Below are positions 1 through 11,341 of a DNA stretch of 64,000 bases, piece by piece. Origin of the DNA: Photobacterium iliopiscarium (GTDB lineage Bacteria; Pseudomonadota; Gammaproteobacteria; Enterobacterales; Vibrionaceae). Both the position numbers and the translations under genes were made by a program. The stretch spans positions 1-64,000 of the forward strand of contig NZ_PYOO01000016.1 in assembly GCF_003026395.1 (NCBI RefSeq). The letters are read 5' to 3'. The notes under the pieces were generated by a model. That model was given only the letters and a program-made list of their open reading frames with translations. It ran no database searches and had not been told where the DNA came from. How positions within the stretch are numbered: position 1 is the stretch's first letter; each line of letters starts with the position of its first letter.

Positions 1-115
1 CCCGTCCGCCGCTCGTCAGCATTGATAGCAAGCTATCAATCTGTTACCGCTCGACTTGCATGTGTTAGGCCTGCCGCCAGCGTTCAATCTGAGCCATGAT
101 CAAACTCTTCAATTA
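1..115 (-). rRNA. rrs: 16S ribosomal RNA, 5' end only (cut by window edge)
   Basis: Read on the minus strand, this is the conserved first part of bacterial 16S rRNA. It includes the universal forward-primer region (AGAGTTTGATCATGGCTCAG) and the following ACACATGCAAGTCGAGCGG segment. The gene runs off the left edge, so only about 115 nt are present. The mature 5' end is placed by comparison with the E. coli start and could be off by a few bases. The neighbouring hemG-trkH-yigZ-fadBA order matches the E. coli rrnA surroundings. Confidence 0.97.
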
Positions 116-421
116 AAGTTTTGTTGTCTCTTTCGAGACGGCTCAATAAATACTGACTTTAATACCAATCCTTTATAAATAAAGAATGTAATTTTAAAGC
201 TTTTTATCATTCAAAGAATGATAATTAAATAACTGTGCCAAATAATCGTCTCTATAAATAGATTAGGTTATTTGTATTGGTCACTCAGTTTATTGATAAA
301 TCTTTCGACTTAACTATTCAGTGAGTGCCCACACAGATTGCATGGTCAAATTGTTAAAGAACAATCTTCTTCGAATTATCAAACATTTGACTGTTTAATC
401 GTTTCGTTGAAGTGGACGGCC
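116..421 (-). promoter_or_regulatory. rrn leader region with boxA antitermination element
   Basis: This is the transcribed leader between the rrn promoter and the 16S gene. At 352-363, read on the minus strand, lies TGTTCTTTAACA, a near match to the boxA consensus (TGCTCTTTAACA) that recruits the Nus antitermination factors. The rest is AT-rich and contains no coding sequence. It would also include the leader half of the RNase III processing stem, whose partner lies outside the window. Confidence 0.75.
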
Positions 422-449
422 ATTCTAGCGAAATAACATAAAGTGTCAA
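422..449 (-). promoter_or_regulatory. rrn sigma-70 promoter
   Basis: On the minus strand a perfect -35 TTGACA (444-449) is separated by 16 bp from a -10 TAGAAT (422-427). A GC-rich discriminator (GGCCGTCC) follows the -10, as in stringently controlled rRNA promoters. Directly upstream (450-475) is an A-rich stretch that could act as an UP element. The 16-bp spacer is typical of rrn P1 promoters. Confidence 0.85.
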
Positions 450-597
450 CCACTTTTTCATTTCTTTTCTTTTATCAGGCGTATCATCCAATCGATTATT
501 GCATAACATCTTCTTTTATAAAGCTGCTCGCGTTTCGATAGAGCAGCAGTATAGAGACAACTGCTGCCATCGCAACTACTTTATGCATTTTATCAAT

Positions 598-628
598 AAA
601 AAGGGGTTGTTAGATCAAAAAGCAACCA
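598..628 (-). terminator. possible terminator downstream of hemG
   Basis: On the minus strand a GGTTG...CAACC stem with a long loop is followed by CC and a T5 run, 20 bp past the hemG stop. A second inverted repeat (GCTGCTC/GAGCAGC, 523-547) lies further on with a weak T stretch. Either could end the yigZ-trkH-hemG transcript before the rrn promoter. Both are modest in strength. Confidence 0.4.
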
Positions 629-646
629 AAGCGATCGATAATACAA

Positions 647-1171
647 TTACAGCGCCTTAAATTGTTGGCTAAAATGTGACACTTTGTGCCAATCGGTATA
701 TTCAACTTCTTTAGTCGTATCTGTTTCGCCATCTGTTAACTTCATAATCAGCTTAATCATAGTGCGATCAAAAAAGTTATAGCGTGGATAACGTAATGCT
801 CCAGCGAAGACGGCCATCATTTTAGGATGCCATGGTGACTTCAATAAAAACTTCTTTATATAAGCACTGGTTGCTGGTGTATCTTTACCTTCTTTACGCG
901 CAGTTAAATTGACACAAAAGAAAGCGACCTTTGCTTGTTCAAGACTTGTAAGATTTCGCGCTATAAATTGATATAGCTTTTTATTTAAATGGCCATAACG
1001 TACAGAAGCACCAACAAGTACTCGGTCATAAGCACTAAAATCAATTTTTGGCTCTAAATGAATATCAACATAATCACATTGATACTGCTCACCTAAATTC
1101 TGCTCTATATGGTTAAGGATTTTAATCGTTTGTCCTTCACAACTAGAATGCAGTAATAATACCTTTTCCAT
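647..1171 (-). CDS. hemG: Menaquinone-dependent protoporphyrinogen IX dehydrogenase
   Basis: The product is 174 aa and resembles flavodoxin-like HemG. This membrane-associated FMN enzyme oxidises protoporphyrinogen IX to protoporphyrin IX and passes electrons to the quinone pool, the penultimate step of haem synthesis. The N-terminus (VLLLHSSCEGQTIKI) corresponds to the flavodoxin phosphate-binding loop, and the internal VGASVRYGHLNKKL stretch is typical of HemG. Length is close to the E. coli protein (about 181 aa). It starts 10 bp after the trkH stop, so the two are very likely co-transcribed. The hemG-trkH-yigZ order next to an rrn operon is the same as in E. coli. Identification is confident; the electron acceptor is inferred from the family. 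Confidence 0.93.
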   Translation of the reverse strand: MEKVLLLHSSCEGQTIKILNHIEQNLGEQYQCDYVDIHLEPKIDFSAYDRVLVGASVRYGHLNKKLYQFIARNLTSLEQAKVAFFCVNLTARKEGKDTPATSAYIKKFLLKSPWHPKMMAVFAGALRYPRYNFFDRTMIKLIMKLTDGETDTTKEVEYTDWHKVSHFSQQFKAL

Positions 1172-1181
1172 GATAGCTCCT

Positions 1182-2639
1182 TTAGTTACGCCAAAAGGTC
1201 GGCGTAAATAAAACTAATAATGTAAATACTTCTAAACGGCCAAATAGCATAGCAATAATGAGGATCCATTTCGCTGAATCATTTATTTGACCAAAATGAA
1301 CCGCAACTTCGCCTAAACCTGGGCCTAAATTATTAAGCGTTGCCGCCACAGCCGAAAATGCAGTTAATTCATCAATACCTGTCGCAATAAGTGCCAGCAT
1401 ACACACCACAAACACCAATGCATAAGCCGAGAAAAACCCCCACACGGCATCAACAACTCGTTGAGGTAACGCTTTATCGCCAAGTTTAATGGTATACACC
1501 GCTCGAGGATGCACTAAGCGTTTTAATTCTCGCACCCCTTGCAATGAAAGTAACAACATTCGAATCACTTTCATGCCGCCCCCAGTCGAGCCAGCACAAC
1601 CTCCTATAAAGGAGGAAAACAGCAATAACACAGGTAGAAATAACGGCCAGTCAGAAAATCCTGTGGTGGTAAAACCCGCAGTGGTAGAAATAGAGACCGT
1701 TTGAAATAGCGCTTGATCAAAAGCATCAAAAGAGTGGTCATAAGAATGATGCTTTAATAGCAATCCAAAACAAATCACAAATAGAATAAGTTGCACCACA
1801 AAGAATGCTCTAAATTCAGGATCTCGCCAATACGTTTTGAGGTTTATATTGCCATTACCAAATGCGGCAAAATGAAGTGAAAAATTACAGGCTGAAATTA
1901 AAAGGAAAACCACGGTGATCATATTAATAGTAGGACTATTAAAATAACCGATACTGGCATCATGGGTTGAAAAACCACCGATTGCGATCGTTGAAAAACT
2001 ATGTGATATCGCATCAAAACCACTCATTCCAGCAAGCCAAAACGCTAATGCACAAGCAATTGTTAATGCTAAATATATATACCACAACGTCTTAGCTGTT
2101 TCGGCAATACGCGGTGTCATTTTGCTGTCTTTTACTGGCCCCGGCGTTTCAGCGCGATAAAGCTGCATGCCACCGATACCTAGCACGGGTAATATAGCAA
2201 CGGCTAACACGATAATTCCCATACCACCAAACCACTGTAATAACTGACGATAAAATAAAATCGCTTTAGGTAAGTGGTCAAGACCAACAATGACTGTTGC
2301 ACCCGTTGTTGTCAGTGCAGAAAATGATTCAAAAAAGGAGTCAGCAACCGACAAATCTGGATTTTTAGACAACAGAAAAGGCACCGCACCTGCGCTGCCA
2401 ATAACCGCCCAAAACAACACCACAATGAGAAAACCATCACGGGCTTTTAATTCACGCCGATGATAGCGATTAGGAAACCATAACGCTGATCCACCCGCTA
2501 GTAATAAAAAGAAGGTGACAACAAAAGGAAATCCAGCACCATCACGGTAAATCAAAGCCACTAAAGCGGGAATGAGCATCGTGACACTAAATAAAGCGAG
2601 CAACAGCCCGACGATACGTATAATTGAACGAAACTGCAT
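1182..2639 (-). CDS. trkH: Trk potassium uptake system membrane subunit TrkH
   Basis: The product is 485 aa, the normal TrkH length (E. coli 483). It is an inner-membrane K+ channel of the TrkH/KtrB superfamily that works with the cytoplasmic NAD-binding regulator TrkA, which is not in this window. Multiple hydrophobic segments are arranged in four pore-forming repeats with selectivity-loop glycines, for example TTTGATV, AIGGFSTH, TTAGFTTTGFS and NNLGPGLG. It lies between yigZ (48 bp upstream) and hemG (10 bp downstream) in a minus-strand operon. A second TrkH gene sits at the right end of the window (62687 onward), so this chromosome carries two paralogues. Confidence 0.95.
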   Translation of the reverse strand: MQFRSIIRIVGLLLALFSVTMLIPALVALIYRDGAGFPFVVTFFLLLAGGSALWFPNRYHRRELKARDGFLIVVLFWAVIGSAGAVPFLLSKNPDLSVADSFFESFSALTTTGATVIVGLDHLPKAILFYRQLLQWFGGMGIIVLAVAILPVLGIGGMQLYRAETPGPVKDSKMTPRIAETAKTLWYIYLALTIACALAFWLAGMSGFDAISHSFSTIAIGGFSTHDASIGYFNSPTINMITVVFLLISACNFSLHFAAFGNGNINLKTYWRDPEFRAFFVVQLILFVICFGLLLKHHSYDHSFDAFDQALFQTVSISTTAGFTTTGFSDWPLFLPVLLLFSSFIGGCAGSTGGGMKVIRMLLLSLQGVRELKRLVHPRAVYTIKLGDKALPQRVVDAVWGFFSAYALVFVVCMLALIATGIDELTAFSAVAATLNNLGPGLGEVAVHFGQINDSAKWILIIAMLFGRLEVFTLLVLFTPTFWRN

Positions 2640-2687
2640 GGCCTTAATCGGCCCTCATCTGAAAGTACATAATAGAATAAATAAGGG

Positions 2688-3314
2688 TTAACCCTCTAAT
2701 GTTGATGTCGCGACGATCCGCCCACCACTACGATTAACCAACTTGGTACTAAACTCAGCCACAATGCGACTATCAAGCGCTAAATGCATACTGACTTGTT
2801 GTGCATAATCAGCCTTCAATTGCGTGCCGCTATATTCGCTTAATAATGATTCAACTAATGAAATCTGATTATAATCACAACATAAAAACAACTCACTGAT
2901 GATGATCTTTTGTTGTGTGGTCAGTAACGTTAATGCTTGTTGTACGCCACCACCATAAGCCTTAACTAACCCACCAGTGCCTAAATGGATCCCGCCAAAA
3001 TAACGTACAACAACGGCGGTTAGTTCACCGACACCGAATCCGGTTAATTGGGCTAATATCGGTTTCCCTGCTGTACCTGATGGTTCGCCGTCATCACTAA
3101 AGCCCCACAACATTGAATCTGTCGGTCTACCCGCAACAAAGCCCCAACAATGATGATTGGCACTTGGATGGGCTAACTTTACTTCGTTAATAAACTGCTT
3201 AGCCGCTTCAATCGACGCCGTATGGGCCAAATACGTTATAAAATGGCTTTTCTTGATTTCTTCTTCAAAAGTCACTGATTGCAGTGGGATCAAGTAAGGC
3301 TCAAAAGTTGACAT
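2688..3314 (-). CDS. yigZ: YigZ / IMPACT family protein
   Basis: The product is 208 aa from the ATG at 3314 (E. coli YigZ 204 aa). It belongs to the IMPACT/YigZ family, with a two-domain fold. The N-terminal domain carries conserved motifs seen here as KKSHFITYLAHT, FSDDGEPSGTAGKP and VRYFGGIHLGTGGLVKAYG. The C-terminal domain is ferredoxin-like. The molecular role is unsettled; relatives have been linked to translation and ribosome association. The frame stays open to a TTG at 3341, but the internal ATG gives an N-terminus matching the family and has GGGA upstream. It is first in a likely yigZ-trkH-hemG operon. The pepQ gene found between yigZ and fadB in E. coli is absent. Confidence 0.9.
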   Translation of the reverse strand: MSTFEPYLIPLQSVTFEEEIKKSHFITYLAHTASIEAAKQFINEVKLAHPSANHHCWGFVAGRPTDSMLWGFSDDGEPSGTAGKPILAQLTGFGVGELTAVVVRYFGGIHLGTGGLVKAYGGGVQQALTLLTTQQKIIISELFLCCDYNQISLVESLLSEYSGTQLKADYAQQVSMHLALDSRIVAEFSTKLVNRSGGRIVATSTLEG

Positions 3315-3515
3315 AAAATATATCCCATCATCAAAAAACAACGGCAGGATAACATATTCCTATCATGACCCAAGCAATGCTCATTATTGCTTACAATGAC
3401 ACTCATTCTATGAATAATCACCTTTAAGATAATGTACCAACCGACAATGTTAAATAAATGTTTAAATTAATTATTGAATTTGTGGTCATTGCAGTTCAGA
3501 CTAAATATTAACCAC

Positions 3516-3532
3516 TACAGGTCAAACCAGTT
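3516..3532. promoter_or_regulatory. FadR operator upstream of fadBA
   Basis: Read on the minus strand, the 17-mer is AACTGGTTTGACCTGTA. It closely matches the FadR consensus (AnCTGGTCnGACnTGTT), including the imperfect dyad. It lies about 46 bp upstream of the fadB start, where FadR represses beta-oxidation genes and is released by long-chain acyl-CoA. The match was seen by eye; no matrix score was computed. Confidence 0.75.
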
Positions 3533-3578
3533 AAATCGCACCAGATCCGTCATAGCATGGAATATATGGAGATAGAAC

Positions 3579-6922
<3,344 letters not shown>

Positions 6923-7085
6923 TTACACTCAATATATAGCGTGTCGCTGTTGGTCCTATCATGAAAGACATAACATGCAACTTACACATAGATACAATGA
7001 GTAAGTTTCATTTTATTCATCAAGATAAGCCGTCTACACTCAATCCTATATTGATTGCTAACCATGAATTTACCGGAGTATTGCA

Positions 7086-8066
7086 ATGTTTAAAGCACTA
7101 GTACTAGAACAAGAAGATAAAAAAACACTAGCAACTATTCGCCAAGTGGCAACATCTGAATTACCTGAAGGCGATGTATTAATTGATGTTGATTACTCGT
7201 CATTAAACTATAAAGATGGCTTAGCAATTACCGGTAAAGGTCGTATCGTACGTCAATTTCCTATGGTTCCTGGTGTCGATTTAGCGGGCACAGTGGCTGA
7301 ATCAAGTGATGATCGTTACCACGTTGGTGATAAAGTGGTATTGACTGGCTGGGGCGTTGGTGAAGGTCACTGGGGTGGCATGGCTGAAAAAGCCCGCCTA
7401 AATGCAGATTGGTTAGTACCATTACCTGCCAATCTTGATGGCAAACAAGCGATGATGGTCGGTACTGCGGGCTTAACTGCGATGCTGTGTGTACAAGCGA
7501 TTGTTGATGCTAATGTCAAACCTGAAGATGGCGAGATTTTAGTAACAGGCGCTAGCGGTGGTGTAGGTTCAGTTGCCGTCACTTTACTGGCGCAACTCGG
7601 CTACAAAGTTGCCGCAGTAACAGGTCGCGCTGAAACCAATGGGCCATTACTCAAGCAACTTGGCGCAACGACCATTATTGAACGTAGTGTATTTGAAGAA
7701 CCCGCTCGCGCACTTGATAAACAATTATGGGCTGGCGCTATTGATACTGTTGGTAGCAAAGTACTGGCTAAAGTATTGAGCCAAATTAACTACAACGGTG
7801 CCGTTGCGATTTGTGGTCTGGCTGGCGGCTTTGATTTACCAACGACAGTAATGCCTTTCATTCTGCGTAATGTACGTTTGCAGGGGGTTGATTCCGTGAT
7901 GTGCCCATTTGAAAAACGCCAACAAGCATGGCAACGTCTGACTGAACTCTTACCAACAAGCTACTTTGAACAAGCTTGTCGTGAAGTCACGCTTGAACAA
8001 GTGGCTGAATGTGCAGAAGCGATCACTAATGGTCAAATCACCGGCCGTGTCGTCATTAAACTGTAA
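7086..8066 (+). CDS. acuI: Acrylyl-CoA reductase AcuI / YhdH-type quinone oxidoreductase
   Basis: The product is 326 aa in the zinc-free medium-chain dehydrogenase/reductase family, closest in feel to E. coli YhdH/AcuI (324 aa). AcuI enzymes reduce toxic acryloyl-CoA to propionyl-CoA with NADPH. In marine bacteria this links to breakdown of DMSP-derived acrylate. N-terminal motifs SSLNYKDGLAITGKG and FPMVPGVDLAGTV are hallmarks. The Rossmann loop VTGASGGVGSVAV (about 153-165) binds NADPH. CGGAG lies about 8 bp before the start. It follows fadA after 163 bp and has its own terminator. The family call is strong; a role in DMSP or acrylate metabolism is inferred. Confidence 0.88.
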   Translation: MFKALVLEQEDKKTLATIRQVATSELPEGDVLIDVDYSSLNYKDGLAITGKGRIVRQFPMVPGVDLAGTVAESSDDRYHVGDKVVLTGWGVGEGHWGGMAEKARLNADWLVPLPANLDGKQAMMVGTAGLTAMLCVQAIVDANVKPEDGEILVTGASGGVGSVAVTLLAQLGYKVAAVTGRAETNGPLLKQLGATTIIERSVFEEPARALDKQLWAGAIDTVGSKVLAKVLSQINYNGAVAICGLAGGFDLPTTVMPFILRNVRLQGVDSVMCPFEKRQQAWQRLTELLPTSYFEQACREVTLEQVAECAEAITNGQITGRVVIKL

Positions 8067-8116
8067 CGGCTAAATAATGCGGTATTAATGCCGCAGAATG
8101 ATGGTCATTAATGAAT

Positions 8117-8149
8117 AAGGTCAGTTATGTGCTGGCCTTTTTTATTTTT
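8117..8149 (+). terminator. Rho-independent terminator of acuI
   Basis: A stem AAGGTCAG/CTGGCCTT (one G-T pair) with a 7-nt loop is followed by TTTTTTATTTTT. It lies about 50 bp after the acuI stop and before the convergent LysR-type gene. Confidence 0.85.
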
Positions 8150-8161
8150 CAAAACATGCCA

Positions 8162-9103
8162 CTACAACAACCCGATATCATGAATACGTGAATCTATCAG
8201 CCGCCCACATTCTTGTTTAATAATAGTTCGCAGCCATATTTGTGATGCCGAATGTTCACAACGTGCATGCCATAATAATGAATAATCAAATGGCTTAAAC
8301 TCAAACGGTAATGGCTTCACAATTAATTGGTAACGCTCTGCGACTAAATAGGCTAAGTCCGCGGGTACAGTAATAATCAATGGCATTTGTTCGATGATCG
8401 CTAAAGCCGCTTCTAAATGATAAGCCCGTAACACCATTTTAGGTGGAGAATACCCACGTAACTGTTCATCAATTAACGCCTTAACACCATCACTTATTGC
8501 AATCATTGCATGAGGATAGGTCAGATAATCCTGTAATGTGAGCGGCTTATTCGCGAGTGGATGATCAGGGCTAACAAGACAAAATACACTCACCAAGCCT
8601 AATAACTGATGACATAACGGCTCTATATCAAAACTTGGCCGACAAATTGCCATGTCACAGCCCCCCGTAGTTAACTGGGATAACACGTTATCATGCCGCA
8701 ATGGACTAAATTCTAATGCTATATGAGGCGCTTCTTGATAAATACGCGGTAATGCAAAAGGCAAAATAGTCTGCATTGCATAATCAGTGGTGGCGATCTT
8801 AAATGTTTGCTCACAAATCGCAGGCTCAAAATCACTCGGCGTTAATAATAGTCGAAGTGATTCTAACGGCTCATTGAGTTGTTCATTTAATTCTAATGCT
8901 CGTTGAGTGGGTAACAATGACTGCCCTTGACGGGTAAACAACGGATCACCAACCAAATCACGTAATCGTCCTAACACTCGGCTCATGGCTGATTGGCTCA
9001 AGTTAAGCCTTATTGCTGCACGACTTACACTGCCTTCATCCAACAACACCTTTAACGCAACCAGTAAATTTAAGTCACGACGGTAAACATCTTCGAGCTC
9101 CAT
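8162..9103 (-). CDS. LysR-family transcriptional regulator
   Basis: The product is 313 aa, a normal LysR-type regulator length. An N-terminal winged helix-turn-helix (about 10-68) includes SVSRAAIRLNLSQSAMSRVLGRLR. It is followed by a periplasmic-binding-protein-like effector domain (about 95-300). The RRDLNLLVALKVLLDE start resembles the NodD/LeuO-like subgroup. It is convergent with acuI, ending only 13 bp from the acuI terminator, so it is not co-transcribed with that gene. The target and effector cannot be read from sequence. Control of acuI or neighbouring genes is possible but unsupported. Confidence 0.88.
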   Translation of the reverse strand: MELEDVYRRDLNLLVALKVLLDEGSVSRAAIRLNLSQSAMSRVLGRLRDLVGDPLFTRQGQSLLPTQRALELNEQLNEPLESLRLLLTPSDFEPAICEQTFKIATTDYAMQTILPFALPRIYQEAPHIALEFSPLRHDNVLSQLTTGGCDMAICRPSFDIEPLCHQLLGLVSVFCLVSPDHPLANKPLTLQDYLTYPHAMIAISDGVKALIDEQLRGYSPPKMVLRAYHLEAALAIIEQMPLIITVPADLAYLVAERYQLIVKPLPFEFKPFDYSLLWHARCEHSASQIWLRTIIKQECGRLIDSRIHDIGLL

Positions 9104-9163
9104 TGCTTTACTTCTCTAACGCTATAAATTAATCAGATATGGCAACAGTATGGCGGGATAGAT

Positions 9164-9192
9164 AAAAAAAATCCCGCCTTTTAAGACGGGAA
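9164..9192 (-). terminator. Rho-independent terminator after the 60-aa membrane gene
   Basis: On the minus strand, TCCCGTC and GGCGGGA form a stem (one G-T pair) around a short A-rich loop, followed by a T7 run. It lies 36 bp downstream of the small gene at 9228-9410 and ahead of the LysR gene, separating their transcripts. Confidence 0.85.
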
Positions 9193-9227
9193 TACTCAAG
9201 ACGTTGCATCATCGATCAATACTCACA

Positions 9228-9410
9228 TTATTTTTTTTGCTGTTCTAATTCATTTTTGTGGGAAAATTCAACCCACAATCCAATAATTGCAGCAAGTAAA
9301 CCACCCACCGCAAACAGACCTGTCTCATGGTGATGAATGAGCATGATGGTACTAAATGAAATAATACACAGTACCGCGTAAATCATAACGCGATCAATTG
9401 AAGTTAACAT
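9228..9410 (-). CDS. Small two-helix membrane protein of unknown function
   Basis: The product is 60 aa. Two hydrophobic segments (about 8-25 and 31-48) are followed by a highly charged tail (EFSHKNELEQQKK), which fits a small inner-membrane protein. The ribosome-binding site is strong (AGGGGGA, 5 bp from the ATG) and a good terminator follows, so it is probably a real gene. A second small membrane gene (9845-10090) on the same strand has an almost identical translation-initiation sequence. I do not recognise the family and assign no function. Confidence 0.7.
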   Translation of the reverse strand: MLTSIDRVMIYAVLCIISFSTIMLIHHHETGLFAVGGLLAAIIGLWVEFSHKNELEQQKK

Positions 9411-9548
9411 AATATCCCCCTAATCCATCAGAAGAAAAGTTAATGTGATGTTAATAACGTTACACATTTTATCTAGATTTGCAAAGCCTTATTGATTAAT
9501 TCACATCCCTCAGTATGATCACAATGTCTACAATAATACGTGTGAATT

Positions 9549-9800
9549 ATGACTGCTAATTTTGAAAATCCGACCCATAGCCTTGATGCACTAGGCTTAC
9601 GTTGTCCTGAACCCGTAATGATGGTACGCAAGACAGTCAGAAAAATGGCAACTGATGAAACCTTATTAGTTGTTGCTGATGACCCATCAACTACTCGCGA
9701 CATTCCAAGTTTTTGTCGCTTCATGGATCACACCCTTATCGCCGCAGAAATAGAAACGCTACCTTACCGTTTTCTAATCAAAAAAGGCGCTAACAACTAA
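9549..9800 (+). CDS. tusA: Sulfurtransferase TusA
   Basis: The product is 83 aa (E. coli TusA/SirA 81 aa). TusA accepts persulfide sulfur from the cysteine desulfurase IscS. It passes the sulfur through TusBCD and TusE to MnmA for 2-thiouridine synthesis in tRNA wobble positions, and also donates to other pathways. The signature CPxP is present as [12 protein letters not shown], with active-site Cys19. The ATG at 9549 has no strong Shine-Dalgarno sequence. It stands alone on the plus strand between two small minus-strand membrane genes. A bidirectional terminator follows immediately. Confidence 0.93.
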   Translation: MTANFENPTHSLDALGLRCPEPVMMVRKTVRKMATDETLLVVADDPSTTRDIPSFCRFMDHTLIAAEIETLPYRFLIKKGANN

Positions 9801-9807
9801 ATCAAAT

Positions 9808-9840
9808 AAAAAAGGCAACGTTAATCACGCTGCCTTTTTA
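9808..9840. terminator. Bidirectional terminator between tusA and the 81-aa gene
   Basis: AAAAAAGGCA pairs with TGCCTTTTT around a 13-nt loop. With A and T runs on both sides it can end tusA on the plus strand and the 9845-10090 gene on the minus strand, whose stop is 5 bp away. Confidence 0.8.
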
Positions 9841-9844
9841 GTTG

Positions 9845-10090
9845 TTACTGATCACGCTGTTGCTGGCGTAAATTATCCAATTCATGTTGTACCTGACGTA
9901 ACTCTTTTTTAAGTGGTAATACATAACGTAACCGAACCCATGCATCAACAGATAAGTAGGTTGTAATAATCGTTCCAACCACCATCGGTAACCACATGTC
10001 AGTTAACATCATTCCCACCACATTCAATACAAATGCAATATGAAACAGCCAACATTGACTTTGCGGTGAGATCGCTAAAAATCGCGTCAT
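9845..10090 (-). CDS. Small membrane protein with coiled-coil tail, unknown function
   Basis: The product is 81 aa. Two predicted membrane segments (about 14-31 and 34-52) are followed by a charged, heptad-like tail from about 58 onward (LKKELRQVQHELDNLRQQQ) that should form a short coiled coil in the cytoplasm. The ribosome-binding site is AGGGGGA with the ATG 4 bp away, nearly identical to that of the other small membrane gene at 9228-9410. The coding direction is supported by the terminator directly after the stop. I do not recognise the family. Confidence 0.7.
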   Translation of the reverse strand: MTRFLAISPQSQCWLFHIAFVLNVVGMMLTDMWLPMVVGTIITTYLSVDAWVRLRYVLPLKKELRQVQHELDNLRQQQRDQ

Positions 10091-10284
10091 AAATCCCCCT
10101 ACACAAACTAACCGTATTCAGTATTTATCATTAAATCTCTTTAAACTCTAGCATGGTAAATAATGATTATCTTTTGCAGCAATCACAGTTACACACTTAA
10201 ATTAATCAACCTTTTATAACGCTTTAATTATCCTAATGAGTGTTAATAAAGTTTCACATGAAACCCAAACCACCATTTTTAAAA

Positions 10285-10318
10285 CAAAAAAAACCATGCG
10301 CCTTAGCCCATGGTTTTT
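10285..10318 (-). terminator. Terminator of the OmpA-family lipoprotein gene
   Basis: AAAACCATG pairs with CATGGTTTT around a 10-nt loop. On the minus strand it is followed by a T-rich run. It lies about 40 bp downstream of the lipoprotein gene stop. Confidence 0.85.
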
Positions 10319-10358
10319 AATACCGTTACGCAACACTATTACTCTCAATAAGAGAATA

Positions 10359-11048
10359 TTAACCTAGTGGAGACAGAATAATCTCTACACGACGGTTTTG
10401 TGCACGACCTTGTGTCGTACTGTTTGTTGCAATAGGACTGTTCTCGCCACGGCCTTGAGAAACAACTCGATTAGCATTTACACCTTGACGGATAAGGTAG
10501 TTACCTACTTCACCAGCACGTACTTGTGATAGACGTTGGTTATAAGCTGCCGCACCTGAACTATCAGTAAAGCCTAATACATTCAATTGTGTTTTAGGGT
10601 ATTCCTTAGCAACTATCGCTACATTATGTAACGCTTCCATCGCACGGCTATTTAGTGAAGATTGGTCAACACCAAACGTAATTTCATTTGGCATATTCAA
10701 AATGATGTTATTGCCATTACGAGTAACTGTAATACCAGAAGAGGCTAATTGCTGACGCAGTTTCGCTTCTTGTACATCCATGTAATAACCAATACCACCA
10801 CCAAGTGCAGCACCAGATGCAGCACCAATAAGTGCACCTTTACCGCGATCGTGTTTGCTTGAAGAAGCAATACCAATTGCAGCACCGGCTAACGCACCAA
10901 TGATAGAACCACCAGTACCTTTTGCAGTTTGGCTCTCACCTGTATAAGGGTTAACAGTTGAACAACCTGCAAGAGTAACTGCTGCAACAACAGAAATTAC
11001 AGCCGCACGCACCCAAGTTTTTGATGCCATCACTTGATTTTTTGCCAT
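10359..11048 (-). CDS. OmpA-family outer-membrane lipoprotein (YiaD-like)
   Basis: The product is 229 aa. A lipoprotein signal peptide with lipobox VTLAGC puts the lipidated cysteine at residue 29. A glycine-rich zipper-like segment follows (about 43-88; IGALAGAAIGIA, IGAASGAALGGGIGYY). The C-terminal OmpA peptidoglycan-binding domain runs from about 110 to 227, with the conserved GFTDSSGAAAYNQRLSQVRA and NRRVEI blocks. It probably tethers the outer membrane to peptidoglycan. It resembles E. coli YiaD. The ATG at 11048 lacks a clear Shine-Dalgarno sequence; an in-frame ATG six codons later (MASKTW) would give a more compact signal peptide and may be the true start. Confidence 0.88.
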   Translation of the reverse strand: MAKNQVMASKTWVRAAVISVVAAVTLAGCSTVNPYTGESQTAKGTGGSIIGALAGAAIGIASSSKHDRGKGALIGAASGAALGGGIGYYMDVQEAKLRQQLASSGITVTRNGNNIILNMPNEITFGVDQSSLNSRAMEALHNVAIVAKEYPKTQLNVLGFTDSSGAAAYNQRLSQVRAGEVGNYLIRQGVNANRVVSQGRGENSPIATNSTTQGRAQNRRVEIILSPLG

Positions 11049-11284
11049 TTAATTTAAAGACCCATGTTATTGATACGCGTATCGCATACCGAATAAAACC
11101 GCGTTGACGATAATACCAACGAGTTATTTATTAGCGCTATTGTAATCAACCGATACATTTACGCCATCAAAATAATGTCAAATATTCATGAAAACCCAGC
11201 TCTAACAAGGGTCAGTAATGGGAATTATCTCAAAACAAGCTATAGATGGATAAAAAACACCCACTGCCCCTACTCGCCTCTGGG

Positions 11285-11313
11285 TTGGCAATGTATACTT
11301 GATAATTCATTAT
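11285..11313 (+). promoter_or_regulatory. Putative sigma-70 promoter of glyQS
   Basis: TTGGCA (11285-11290), a 17-bp spacer and CATTAT (11308-11313) lie about 28 bp upstream of the glyQ ATG. The -35 matches 5/6 and the -10 matches 4/6. Placement is by eye. Confidence 0.5.
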
Positions 11314-11341
11314 TTCATCCACTAATCTCGCGAAGCTGACA

